NCBI RefSeq assembly: GCF_013214165.1
Contig: NZ_JABSSM010000029.1
Span: forward strand, 1-60,683
From: Shewanella sp.
GTDB taxonomy: Bacteria > Pseudomonadota > Gammaproteobacteria > Enterobacterales > Shewanellaceae
Direction: 5' to 3'
DNA length: 60,683 bases
Both the position numbers and the translations under genes were made by a program. The first letter of the stretch is position 1; each line of letters opens with the position of its first letter. Shown in pieces: positions 17,810-25,593 of the stretch. The notes beneath the pieces were generated by a model. That model saw only the letters and a list, made by a program, of their open reading frames with translations. It made no database searches and was not told where the DNA came from.

Positions 17810-18029
17810 AACGCCTCCCTTTTTCTTGCTTTTGCTTACGGACCATAACCAGATTATTCAATACCACACGGCACAGTTGGCGTTCGTCTGCCGACAGGCG
17901 TTCTAACCAATTTCGTACCATGGGTCGATTACAGCTATCGAGCTTCTGTTTACACCTAAGGTACCTGGCAAGACATTCTTCTTTTTTGGCTTGTTCGGCT
18001 TGTTGCTCGTTGCGATTAAAAGAGCTCAT
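17802..18029 (-). CDS. Hypothetical phage protein after gpA
   Basis: 75 residues from MSSFNRNEQQAEQ. The frame is open further upstream (to 18104), but that part overlaps gpA by 89 bp; starting at 18029 leaves a 14-bp overlap, typical here. Charged, helical, Cys/Arg-rich (YLRCKQKLDSCNRP, then ADERQLCRVVLNNL). No family recognised. It overlaps the methyltransferase start by 8 bp, so gpA, this gene, the methyltransferase and the HTH gene form one transcript. Confidence 0.6.
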   Translation of the reverse strand: MSSFNRNEQQAEQAKKEECLARYLRCKQKLDSCNRPMVRNWLERLSADERQLCRVVLNNLVMVRKQKQEKGRRYV

Positions 18030-20355
18030 ATTCATCTTCCTCAGTTTCAACATGCCTGTCGGCATGGGCCTGACTTGAACGGTGTTTTTCAAGAGAATTA
18101 TCAAATTCTTGCAGCTCGATCACTTCCTGCAACTGCTTAAGGGCGCGGCGCTGGTGATTGACGGGGATATCGGCTAGCCAGAGCTCTACATCGCCATGTC
18201 TATCATTATTTTTCTTGTCGAGAAGTGCCCAGGCCTGTTGGCGCAGTAGCTTGTTCCAGCCAGCATCTTCTTCGCGCTTGATTGAATCGATAAGCGGATC
18301 ACTGTGGTTGTAGTGCCAACCATCTAGCTCGGCAGCCCTGGCGCCTTTTGACATCGGCGGCTGTTTGCTGGTGATCAACATGCCATTGCGCAGGCTCACA
18401 TACTGCCTGGCACCATCAACAGAATTGTCAATAACAGCGCCCGCACGTAGGCGAGAGATACTGGCCTTGTCTAATCCCAGTTTTTTACCTTCTGCAATTA
18501 ACTGTCGGTCGTTCAAATCGATCCCTTTTCGATCCTTCTCAGGGGTTTTGATCAACCCCGTACAGTTATTGTCAGAACTCCAAGGTGCGCGATTGTCATC
18601 GCTTTTAGAATCAAAAGAACAATCAAGAGCCAGATCAAAAGCATCTGGCTCGCAGTTGTCACGAGGCGCGCGTATCTCCCAGCCATCGATGCGGGTATTG
18701 AATGGGGTGTGATTCTCGCGTGACATCACGCCCATGATCTTACTGACATCCTCGCCATACTGATTGGCGGCATCATTGACTACTTTGGCCAATATCACAG
18801 TGCGGTCGGCACGTTTACAACATGCACCGCCCATGATCTCGATATAGCGTTGCCAGTTACTGCCATCACATGCGGCGCGAGCGCGCTCGAGTATTTCATC
18901 ACCTTCGACCTCTTCACGCAGTCGGCGCAGTTCGCGCCATACCGTGACAGATGGCCCGCCAATTTGTTGAAACTGGCGGATATTCCAAGTACTCGACCAA
19001 GCGGCAACGCCTTGAGCACCATGCTTACCCGATTCCTCACTCTCAAAATCATCATCGATATAGGCACCATCAATGTTCTTAGCTATGTATTTAGCGATAT
19101 AGCCAGTGGCGCTGCCCTTTTCAGGATCAATAGTTTTAAAGTCGAAGCGAGGGCGGTAACCGGTATGCTTAGGGTGCTTCTTGCCTTTTGCCGGTGCCAG
19201 ATCATGTTTGTCATGTTGCAGTGCGTAGCGGCGCATAATTGAGCGCGCTTGCCTAAGTTGGTCGGGGCGAATGAATAGCAATAGATGCCAGTGGGGTGTG
19301 CCGTCGTGGTGCGGCTCTACCACGCGAAAGCCAAACAGCTCGATCTCCTCGCGAGCTAATTTGGCGCGAGCCTTGGCCCATTGGCCGCAGAGGTAGGCTT
19401 GAGTATCTTTAGGGTTAGCCCCTTGATATTTGCCGTTAGCGTAACTCGGGCCTTTTTTGCTTTTCTTCCATGAGTGAAAACGACTTGGCGCAGTCCAGGT
19501 GTAAAACTCTCCGACAAAGCCAGTTTCCTCGGCTACATCTTCGAAGCCGCGCATGCGCACCATGAGTTCGGCGCGGCGGTTCTCTGGATTGGCAACTGAT
19601 GCGGCGACCGCATCGGCCAGACTCATCTCTAGACCAAGTTCCTCGTTAACCACCTGCATCTCTTTTAGCCAAGCGGCCGCGGCGAGTTTGCGCTGCTTAT
19701 AATCTTTGAGGCAATGATGAGACACATACGCCGAAACGCCAGCGCGGACTTTGCCTGTAACTATGGCGGCATGCTCTTGATACTGGCGATAACTGCGCTC
19801 TAACTTTCTAAGCCACCAAGCCTCATCAGTCAAACGCGCAATGGCGCCAGCTATCATGTTGTACATGGTCGGGTCGGCATCAAACTCGCCTTCATTCTTG
19901 CGCGTTTCATACTCTCTAAAGCTTGGTAGAACAGGGCAAAACCCCCACTGACCGGCAGGCTGTTTAACTATGATGATCAGTTCGAGCGCGTCTAGCTGCT
20001 TGCTGCCAAACTCAGTGGCATTGTGTAGCAACGTGGCACAGCGGTCGGCCCATTCGTGCGCTATGGCGCTGCGGCGAACTTCGGTAGCAATATGCCAAAT
20101 AGGAATGGGGAATTTATGCAGCATGGCTTTAAGCGCGGTGACTCTGCGTCTTAACCAAATATTAGCGCTGCGATGGGCGCGAGAACTCTGCCCACGCCAC
20201 CGGCGTAGGTATTCTTTAAATAGGCTGGCCGCCACGTCATCGGGCAGGCCATTGAGTTGTGCTTGTGACCATTTCAGATCGGCTTGGGCATTCTCAGTGC
20301 AAAAAATGGCCGAGATGTTAATCTCGGCCAAGCGTTCTAGTTGGGATAAGTCCAT
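18016..20355 (-). CDS. Replication initiation endonuclease (P2 gpA-like, HUH family)
   Basis: 779 residues, the gpA size. The HUH metal motif is PHWHLLLF (H355, H357). The two catalytic tyrosines are in GYIAKYIAKN (Y419, Y423), the two-Tyr arrangement of P2-type rolling-circle initiators. It nicks the phage origin, usually inside its own gene, and joins the displaced strand. A Lys/His-rich loop (GKKHPKHTGYRPRFDF) lies between the motifs. It starts at the stop of the adenine methyltransferase gene. Confidence 0.92.
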   Translation of the reverse strand: MDLSQLERLAEINISAIFCTENAQADLKWSQAQLNGLPDDVAASLFKEYLRRWRGQSSRAHRSANIWLRRRVTALKAMLHKFPIPIWHIATEVRRSAIAHEWADRCATLLHNATEFGSKQLDALELIIIVKQPAGQWGFCPVLPSFREYETRKNEGEFDADPTMYNMIAGAIARLTDEAWWLRKLERSYRQYQEHAAIVTGKVRAGVSAYVSHHCLKDYKQRKLAAAAWLKEMQVVNEELGLEMSLADAVAASVANPENRRAELMVRMRGFEDVAEETGFVGEFYTWTAPSRFHSWKKSKKGPSYANGKYQGANPKDTQAYLCGQWAKARAKLAREEIELFGFRVVEPHHDGTPHWHLLLFIRPDQLRQARSIMRRYALQHDKHDLAPAKGKKHPKHTGYRPRFDFKTIDPEKGSATGYIAKYIAKNIDGAYIDDDFESEESGKHGAQGVAAWSSTWNIRQFQQIGGPSVTVWRELRRLREEVEGDEILERARAACDGSNWQRYIEIMGGACCKRADRTVILAKVVNDAANQYGEDVSKIMGVMSRENHTPFNTRIDGWEIRAPRDNCEPDAFDLALDCSFDSKSDDNRAPWSSDNNCTGLIKTPEKDRKGIDLNDRQLIAEGKKLGLDKASISRLRAGAVIDNSVDGARQYVSLRNGMLITSKQPPMSKGARAAELDGWHYNHSDPLIDSIKREEDAGWNKLLRQQAWALLDKKNNDRHGDVELWLADIPVNHQRRALKQLQEVIELQEFDNSLEKHRSSQAHADRHVETEEDEYELF

Positions 20356-20918
20356 CAGGCAGCCTTTTTCCCTTTGGTTTTTCTAGGGAGATCCGCACTA
20401 ATGATGTGACTTATGCCTTGGGGAATATTGGGGAAGCGATTACCTCTGTCGTAGATGAACCAGCTGTATTCACAGCTATCACTGCCACCACCAACAAAGC
20501 GCGGGCGTGGCACTATGATTGGCGTCTTATTGGGAAAGCCAACTTCTGCCCAAAATGGGACCCGGAGCTTACTGCCTAAGAAATTAACTCGTTGCAGATA
20601 AGCCAGCGTTCCATCTGGTGCGAGCTCACTCAATGATTTAGTCAAAAACTCAACCGTGAGTGAAAACGGTGGGTTCGTGATGATCACATCTTGCCGTTCA
20701 AATTCAGTGGTGAGGTAATTCACTCCACGATCAAGTTCAGCCCAACTCTTTTGCGATTCAGGTAAATCGATTTTGCTGTAAATGGCATCGGTACCACGAC
20801 AAGGTTCTAAGAACTTTTCTGAACCTCTAAGAACTAGCTGAGCCAGTAAGGCATCTACTACAACGTCAGGTGTGGGGTAAAGTTCATTTGCTCTAACATT
20901 TCCGTGAGTGCTGCTCAT
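20355..20918 (-). CDS. Phage adenine-N6 DNA methyltransferase-like protein
   Basis: 187 residues from MSSTHGNVRANELYPTPDVV. The start at 20918 overlaps the previous stop by ATGA and is preferred over an upstream open frame to 20996. Motif IV NPPF (about residue 86-89) and a motif I-like LEPCRGTDAIYSKI mark an SAM-dependent amino-methyltransferase of the NPPF/Y class. The protein is short and no target-recognition domain is obvious. Likely protects phage DNA. Confidence 0.75.
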   Translation of the reverse strand: MSSTHGNVRANELYPTPDVVVDALLAQLVLRGSEKFLEPCRGTDAIYSKIDLPESQKSWAELDRGVNYLTTEFERQDVIITNPPFSLTVEFLTKSLSELAPDGTLAYLQRVNFLGSKLRVPFWAEVGFPNKTPIIVPRPRFVGGGSDSCEYSWFIYDRGNRFPNIPQGISHIISADLPRKTKGKKAA

Positions 20919-21127
20919 TGAACACCCCCGCAAAATTCGTGTACTGAAATCCCTAAAATACGGGCAGCTTGAATGTCTTCTATCTGACGGCGACAAACTG
21001 CAGCGCGTCTATCCTCTGCAGTCACCTTCGCAGGCGCTCTAGGCGTAACATTCAAAAATGCAGTGCGGATATTGAAGTTTTGGCTGTTAATAGTGTCGGG
21101 GTCTCTCAACTTAAAATTAATGCTCAT
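20915..21127 (-). CDS. Hypothetical phage protein
   Basis: 70 residues from MSINFKLRDPDTINSQNFN. Start chosen at 21127 for its ATGA overlap with the preceding gene; the open frame extends 14 codons more. Arg/Ala-rich C-terminal half ending in GISVHEFCGGVQ. No family recognised. Confidence 0.6.
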   Translation of the reverse strand: MSINFKLRDPDTINSQNFNIRTAFLNVTPRAPAKVTAEDRRAAVCRRQIEDIQAARILGISVHEFCGGVQ

Positions 21128-21360
21128 GCTTGTGCCTCCGCTTCGTTTTCTTTCACCTCTTGAATGCATTTAGGACAAGCAGTAGAACAAACCTCACTAT
21201 CTGTTTCGTAGCCGTGCCAACCTTCCTTAGCAGCGTACTCAATCGCCTCTCTTACCGTTTTTACTCTCGATACGTAATGCGTGTTTGCACACATAAAACA
21301 ATTGATAACGAAAACGGATAACACTTCGACTTCAGTTGGATCAACATTAAGTAGCTTCAT
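21124..21360 (-). CDS. Small Cys-rich phage protein, zinc-ribbon-like
   Basis: 78 residues with two Cys pairs: NCFMCANTHYVSRVKTVREA and CSTACPKC. C-x2-C pairs about 40 residues apart suggest a zinc ribbon. Coupled to the next gene by ATGA. Function unknown. Confidence 0.6.
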   Translation of the reverse strand: MKLLNVDPTEVEVLSVFVINCFMCANTHYVSRVKTVREAIEYAAKEGWHGYETDSEVCSTACPKCIQEVKENEAEAQA

Positions 21361-21594
21361 CTAAGCCACCACTTGGTTAACGTGAATGTTATTGCGGATT
21401 GCAATCAGTCGAACGTGGAGGGTTTTAGCGACTGGCAGATCGAGTGCCTCGGCAATAGTCTGCAATGACTCGATCACCGACTCGGCCACTACGGGGTCGA
21501 TTGGATAGTGGGAATGGTTTAAAGCGGTGATCACTCTGTTCGCTTCATTGCGAATAGCGGCATCAGTTGTTACACTCTGTTTTGTCGGTTTCAT
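21361..21594 (-). CDS. Hypothetical phage protein
   Basis: 77 residues (MKPTKQSVTTDAAIRNEANR...). Its stop adjoins the start of the Cys-rich gene with no gap. Helical, with IESLQTIAEALDLPVAKTL-like segments. No family recognised. Confidence 0.55.
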   Translation of the reverse strand: MKPTKQSVTTDAAIRNEANRVITALNHSHYPIDPVVAESVIESLQTIAEALDLPVAKTLHVRLIAIRNNIHVNQVVA

Positions 21595-21673
21595 AATTTA
21601 AATCCTTGAAGGTCTATTGATTGAGTCGACACGGCCACATCCGCTGCGAACGGAAGTGGCTTTTTTGTGCCCG

Positions 21674-22099
21674 TTAATGTCCGATACGGTCCATGACCGT
21701 CATGCTTTGCGCTAATTGAGCCGCAAGCTCTTTGTTGCTGGTTTCATCAGGTGTGGATATTTTAGACGTGACAAATTGGTCACGCGAAAGCGGAATCGAC
21801 ACAAATGTTTTGGCCATATCTCGCAATGCGATTATTGATAAACGAACTTGCTCCTGCTCATCAAAGCTCATGCTTTCAAGGGGTATGTGAATATGAGAGC
21901 TAGGCTTAAGGCGGGCGCCAAATAGAATTATCGCTTTTTGCTGATTCGAGAGTTTGCTGTAAAGGCTGGCTGCAGTATTGCGCCCCAGCTGCAAACGCAT
22001 AGCGCGAATGGCTGCGGCACCCGCCGGAATATGTTCATCGCTATTTGCAGCGCTTAACATTTGCGTTGGTTTTATCGTTTGTACTAATGCCGAATTCAT
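21674..22099 (-). CDS. Hypothetical early phage protein
   Basis: 141 residues (MNSALVQTIKPTQMLSAANS...). Helical; contains LSNQQKAIILFGARLKPSSH and DEQEQVRLSIIALRDMAKTF. It lies in the early operon between the PrtN-like gene and the replication genes. No confident family. Confidence 0.6.
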   Translation of the reverse strand: MNSALVQTIKPTQMLSAANSDEHIPAGAAAIRAMRLQLGRNTAASLYSKLSNQQKAIILFGARLKPSSHIHIPLESMSFDEQEQVRLSIIALRDMAKTFVSIPLSRDQFVTSKISTPDETSNKELAAQLAQSMTVMDRIGH

Positions 22100-22131
22100 A
22101 ATGCTCCCCTCATCTATCGGTAAATGTTAAG

Positions 22132-22395
22132 TCAGTGCTTGGCCTGCTGAATAACATCCCAATCAACTTTTGATGCCAGGTAACACTTATCAACGTGAGC
22201 AGCCAAGTCAGAAACCTTGACCAACGACGGCGAACGCTCTGAATCGCGCAACTTGAAAGTGGGGACAGGCAAGTCTTTCGCCTTGGCTTTTTGCTCTGCT
22301 GTTTTCGGTGTATAGCCGAAGAACTCTTGGCAGATAACTTTAAGTTCAACAGTCGGTGACTCGAATCGAGCCAATAAAGCAAATGAGGTATTCAT
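22132..22395 (-). CDS. PrtN-like transcription activator
   Basis: 87 residues. It follows the Pseudomonas PrtN pattern from the start: MNTSFALLARFESPTVELKV, then FGYTPKTAEQKAKA, LPVPTFKL and PSLVKVSDLAAHVDK. PrtN activates pyocin genes after DNA damage. In a prophage early operon it may act as an early or late gene activator, or as an excisionase-like factor. Family likeness is good; the role here is inference. Confidence 0.75.
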   Translation of the reverse strand: MNTSFALLARFESPTVELKVICQEFFGYTPKTAEQKAKAKDLPVPTFKLRDSERSPSLVKVSDLAAHVDKCYLASKVDWDVIQQAKH

Positions 22396-22404
22396 ATTCT
22401 TTCC

Positions 22405-22947
22405 TTACATCAGCCCTGGCATTGGCATTGCTTGCAATGCATCACTAGCAACAGCGAGCACGGGGATGGCTTGAAACTTCTGTTCAACGTCATGTACAAA
22501 AATGGCAAGCTCTGTCATGACATACGTGGCACGTTTGACGGTTTCGTGACGCATACGCTCTGTCACACGCTTGGTAATTTTCACATCTAATGCCAGCGCC
22601 CCAAGTTGAGCAGCGTTGACCGTGATATCTAATGCCCTATCGGTTAGATCCATATCATTGGCCGAAGCGAATTCAGCTAACGAAACAGAGGCTGCACAAT
22701 CTAAGTCCAGCAGCACACCATCGATAATGCTGCGATTACCACTGGCGCGAGTAATGGCGACCAACTCCATCACCGATAACTTATGTGGCTGGTCTAAGCA
22801 CAACTTGTTGCGCAATATCTGCGGGCTAGAGATATCAGCCTCCGCCGCCACTGCTTTTAAATTCTCATCTGCAGCGAATTGGCGAAACGCACCATTCAAA
22901 TGACAGCTATCTGCATTCGTTTGTGTACTAGTATTAGTCGTATACAT
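22405..22947 (-). CDS. Phage regulatory protein CII family
   Basis: 180 residues. The N-terminal half has the CII-type layout (LNGAFRQFAADENLKAVAAE, then ISSPQILRNKLCLDQPHKLS and MELVAITRASGNRSIIDGVL). It lies just downstream of the Cox-like gene on the early transcript, as expected for a CII-like activator that acts early in the lysis/lysogeny decision. Confidence 0.8.
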   Translation of the reverse strand: MYTTNTSTQTNADSCHLNGAFRQFAADENLKAVAAEADISSPQILRNKLCLDQPHKLSVMELVAITRASGNRSIIDGVLLDLDCAASVSLAEFASANDMDLTDRALDITVNAAQLGALALDVKITKRVTERMRHETVKRATYVMTELAIFVHDVEQKFQAIPVLAVASDALQAMPMPGLM

Positions 22948-22993
22948 AGATGCAAAACTCCATTTTGCTATTCTTTATTCATCAAATAAGCAA

Positions 22994-23236
22994 TTAACTT
23001 GTGAGTTGGGCGGCTTCGATAAGGGCTTGTTGCCTGACTAATTCAAGTTCTGCCGCTTCAATCACTAGGGCTTGAACATTGATAAGAGGCTTGTCGCGAG
23101 GGTCTTTCTTAGGACGAGTGGGGAGGCGACCTTCATACACCATCTTCTTGACGGTGTTGTAGGGCAGGCCTGATGCGCGGGCATATTCCGCATAGGTGAG
23201 ATAAGGTGTTGTAACCTGTAGAGTAATATTTACCAT
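22994..23236 (-). CDS. Cox/excisionase-like DNA-binding protein
   Basis: 80 residues (MVNITLQVTTPYLTYAEYAR). A winged-helix/MerR-like HTH is visible: YAEYARASGLPYNTVKKMVY, then EGRLPTRPKKD. It is the first gene of the early minus-strand operon, divergent from the repressor, the position of P2 Cox, which represses the lysogeny promoter and directs excision. Confidence 0.75.
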   Translation of the reverse strand: MVNITLQVTTPYLTYAEYARASGLPYNTVKKMVYEGRLPTRPKKDPRDKPLINVQALVIEAAELELVRQQALIEAAQLTS

Positions 23237-23307
23237 TGTGATACCTTTTCCTTATTAGCCCGTGTTGAATCTTGGCGGATTTACGGGCATTTAAATTTGG
23301 TGAGACA
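23237..23307. promoter_or_regulatory. Divergent cox/cI control region
   Basis: The 71 bp between the Cox-like start and the repressor start must hold both promoters of the genetic switch. GCCCGT (23258-23263) and ACGGGC (23283-23288) form an inverted repeat with a 19-bp spacer, a candidate repressor operator. GGTGAG 8 nt before 23308 serves as the repressor ribosome-binding site. Confidence 0.5.
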
Positions 23308-24312
23308 ATGATTGATCAAAAAAATCGACTTGTCAATTTGATTGACGAAGAAAAAGAACTAACTCTTAATAAACCATTAGAGTGCGATGGGGGTAAAACG
23401 GTTATTTTACGTTTGCTTCGATTATTCAATCTCAGGAATAGAGTTGAACTATCGGCTCTAATCGGTGTTTCAACTGGCTCTATAGCCACCTGGCAAACTC
23501 GCAACACAACTCCATTTGAGTTATTGATTCGTATACATTTAGCAACAGGTGTAGATTTAGATTTTTTGCTTTTTGGTAAGAACGAAGAGAAGCAAAACGT
23601 ATTAAAATTGTGTTCACCTCCAAATCAAATCCCTGACTACGCCACCATTAACCAAAACTTGAAAAGTTTCAGGTTCAGTATTACTCAGCCACTAAACTAT
23701 GATGGTGGTAGAATTATTATTGACCGTTTGATCACTTTGTTTAGGTTGAGGAGCAGGGTTGAATTTAGAGAGCTAACATCTGTTAATGAGGGGTCTATCG
23801 CAACGTGGCAAACGCGCAACGTCACCCCTTTTGAACTCCTCGCCAGAGTGCATTTAGCCACTGGCATACCTATGCTTTTTTTGTGTTTTGGCAAGCATGA
23901 ATACCCAAGTCGTGAACCTAATAAATTAGTCGAACCGACCACTATTGATGTGCAAAATCCCACTGCAACGGCTGATATATATAAACTTAAAAAATTCTCG
24001 ATTGCTCACGGTAATAAAATACAGGTTGGCGACTACAGAGTAAGTCACGACTTTTTAAAAGACTGTGGCTTAGCCATAAATAGTGACTTTGTTGTTAAAG
24101 TAGAATCATCGACTTACTTTATCAATACCGATATAAAAACAGTCACTAAAGGCCAGTACTTATTTTCCATCAACGACAGCTATCAGATAGGCGAACTCCG
24201 CCAGCTACCCGATGGCAATGTCTACCTCATCGACGGCCATGACAAATACCCGTTTAACACGGACACAACCAAGATCCACGGCAAAGTGGTATCAATTTTA
24301 CAAAGCGTTTAA
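23308..24312 (+). CDS. CI-type phage repressor with duplicated HTH domain
   Basis: 334 residues; ATG at 23308 chosen for its GGTGAG site over an upstream TTG. Two CI-type N-terminal domains occur in tandem: residues ~12-88 (CDGGKTVILRLLRLFNLRNR ... STGSIATWQTRNTTPFELL) and ~115-191 (YDGGRIIIDRLITLFRLRSR ... NEGSIATWQTRNVTPFELL). The C-terminal ~100 residues resemble the CI oligomerisation/S24-like fold (VVKVESSTYFINTDIKTVTK, GKVVSIL). One HTH per chain is usual. It represses the early promoter and maintains lysogeny. Confidence 0.85.
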   Translation: MIDQKNRLVNLIDEEKELTLNKPLECDGGKTVILRLLRLFNLRNRVELSALIGVSTGSIATWQTRNTTPFELLIRIHLATGVDLDFLLFGKNEEKQNVLKLCSPPNQIPDYATINQNLKSFRFSITQPLNYDGGRIIIDRLITLFRLRSRVEFRELTSVNEGSIATWQTRNVTPFELLARVHLATGIPMLFLCFGKHEYPSREPNKLVEPTTIDVQNPTATADIYKLKKFSIAHGNKIQVGDYRVSHDFLKDCGLAINSDFVVKVESSTYFINTDIKTVTKGQYLFSINDSYQIGELRQLPDGNVYLIDGHDKYPFNTDTTKIHGKVVSILQSV

Positions 24313-24327
24313 TACAAGGAGTGTTTT

Positions 24328-25032
24328 ATGGATGCATTAGAGATATGTTTTACAGGGTTTGCAAAACAGCAAAGAAAAGACCTAGAAGAGTTGGCAACCG
24401 AAAGTAGTTTTATTGTTCGTAAAGCGGCGACTAAAAACCTTCACATCCTGTGCGTAGGTGGTAATGCTGGCCCTAAAAAAGTTGCCACAGCCAAAGCTAA
24501 TGGTACGGTTATCCTGTCACCTGAAGGCTTCATTCAATTGGTTAGAACTGGTGAGATATCTAGTGCAGATGCTGACAAGTTAAGTAACCTCCTGAACGGT
24601 AGAAATGAAAAAATATCTAAATTACAAGATGAGCAGTACTTATCTCTTTATCAAGGGTATACAGAGCACGACCTAAAATTTACACTTGTTTCTAATCTTA
24701 AATCTTCAATTAAACTCTTAACACATCCTTCCATTAAGTTTACAGAACCCGCAGAGGTTACTGTTTCAAACTCCTACTTTTGTTTCACTGGTGATTTTAA
24801 GTCTGGAGAAAGGTCTTTAATTCAAGCCTTCACCAGAATGTTCAATGGTTTTATTGATGAAGAGGTTACGCTAAAGACTAAGTACTTAGTCGTCGGTGGT
24901 CTGGGTAGTGAACAGTGGGCAAACGAAAATCATGGACGAAAAATAGAAAAAGCCATAATGCTAAAAGAAAGTGGTCACAAGGTTCATATAATTTCAGAGG
25001 ATCAATGGTTAATTGCCTTAATGAAAAATTGA
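24328..25032 (+). CDS. Protein with two BRCT domains, lysogeny operon
   Basis: 234 residues. An N-terminal BRCT (residues ~3-75: LEICFTGFAKQQRKDLEELA, then KNLHILCVGGNAGPKKVATA) and a C-terminal BRCT (~150-232: NSYFCFTGDFKSGERSLIQA, then TKYLVVGGLGSEQW) are joined by a helical linker. BRCT domains bind phosphopeptides or DNA ends, as in NAD-dependent ligase. It begins 15 bp after the repressor stop with a good AAGGAG site, so it is made in the lysogen. No catalytic domain. A defence, exclusion or DNA-repair role is possible but unproven. Confidence 0.8.
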   Translation: MDALEICFTGFAKQQRKDLEELATESSFIVRKAATKNLHILCVGGNAGPKKVATAKANGTVILSPEGFIQLVRTGEISSADADKLSNLLNGRNEKISKLQDEQYLSLYQGYTEHDLKFTLVSNLKSSIKLLTHPSIKFTEPAEVTVSNSYFCFTGDFKSGERSLIQAFTRMFNGFIDEEVTLKTKYLVVGGLGSEQWANENHGRKIEKAIMLKESGHKVHIISEDQWLIALMKN

Positions 25033-25091
25033 ATACTGCGACAGCCGGAACTAAACTCTAGCGACAAGCCATAAATTACAAGGATGTAACT

Positions 25092-25370
25092 ATGCCCAAA
25101 GCCACAACTCCCGCTATAGATGTACCTAGCCCTCGCCAATCCAGAAGCAAGTTTCACTATCTACAGGCACTATTCGTGTTTCTGGTGTTCTCTGTAGGCA
25201 TAGGAGAAATTCAGGTTTTCTTCAACCCACTATCTGGCTTCGCGTTCTTAGCAATCGCGTACCTGATCAGATACATAAATAAACCCATACTCCCACCCAA
25301 AGCATGGCTAACAGTCAAAGCGATCACATACCTGGCATTAATCCTGTCACTAGGCATCACCCCCAGTTAA
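25092..25370 (+). CDS. Small membrane protein, end of lysogeny operon
   Basis: 92 residues. After a polar N-terminus with Pro/Arg/Ser there are two or three hydrophobic helices (FHYLQALFVFLVFSVGI, FLAIAYLIRYI, AITYLALILSLGI). It follows the BRCT gene by 59 bp, has an AAGGATG-type site, and ends 11 bp before a terminator. No family recognised; a superinfection-exclusion type role would suit the position. Confidence 0.6.
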   Translation: MPKATTPAIDVPSPRQSRSKFHYLQALFVFLVFSVGIGEIQVFFNPLSGFAFLAIAYLIRYINKPILPPKAWLTVKAITYLALILSLGITPS

Positions 25371-25381
25371 AATGCACCCAC

Positions 25382-25410
25382 AAAAAAGGGCACCAACCGG
25401 TGCCCTTTTT
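25382..25410 (+). terminator. Rho-independent terminator of the lysogeny operon
   Basis: AAAAAGGGCACC and GGTGCCCTTTTT form a GC-rich stem with a short loop ending in five Ts. It lies directly after the small membrane protein gene. The stem is symmetrical enough to work on both strands. Confidence 0.9.
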
Positions 25411-25593
25411 ATCAAGGCTCATAAAGACACCCATCATTGTTTCACTCTATCAAGAACAGCTTAGAGCAATTATTCTAAGCCATATCTGGACAGAAACGTG
25501 TTACGAAGCTACGAAGAGTCGGATAATCTCAGCTACGTCAAATTATATAGATCACCTACAAATTGATGACCAGTTTCAGTCATCCACTACACT

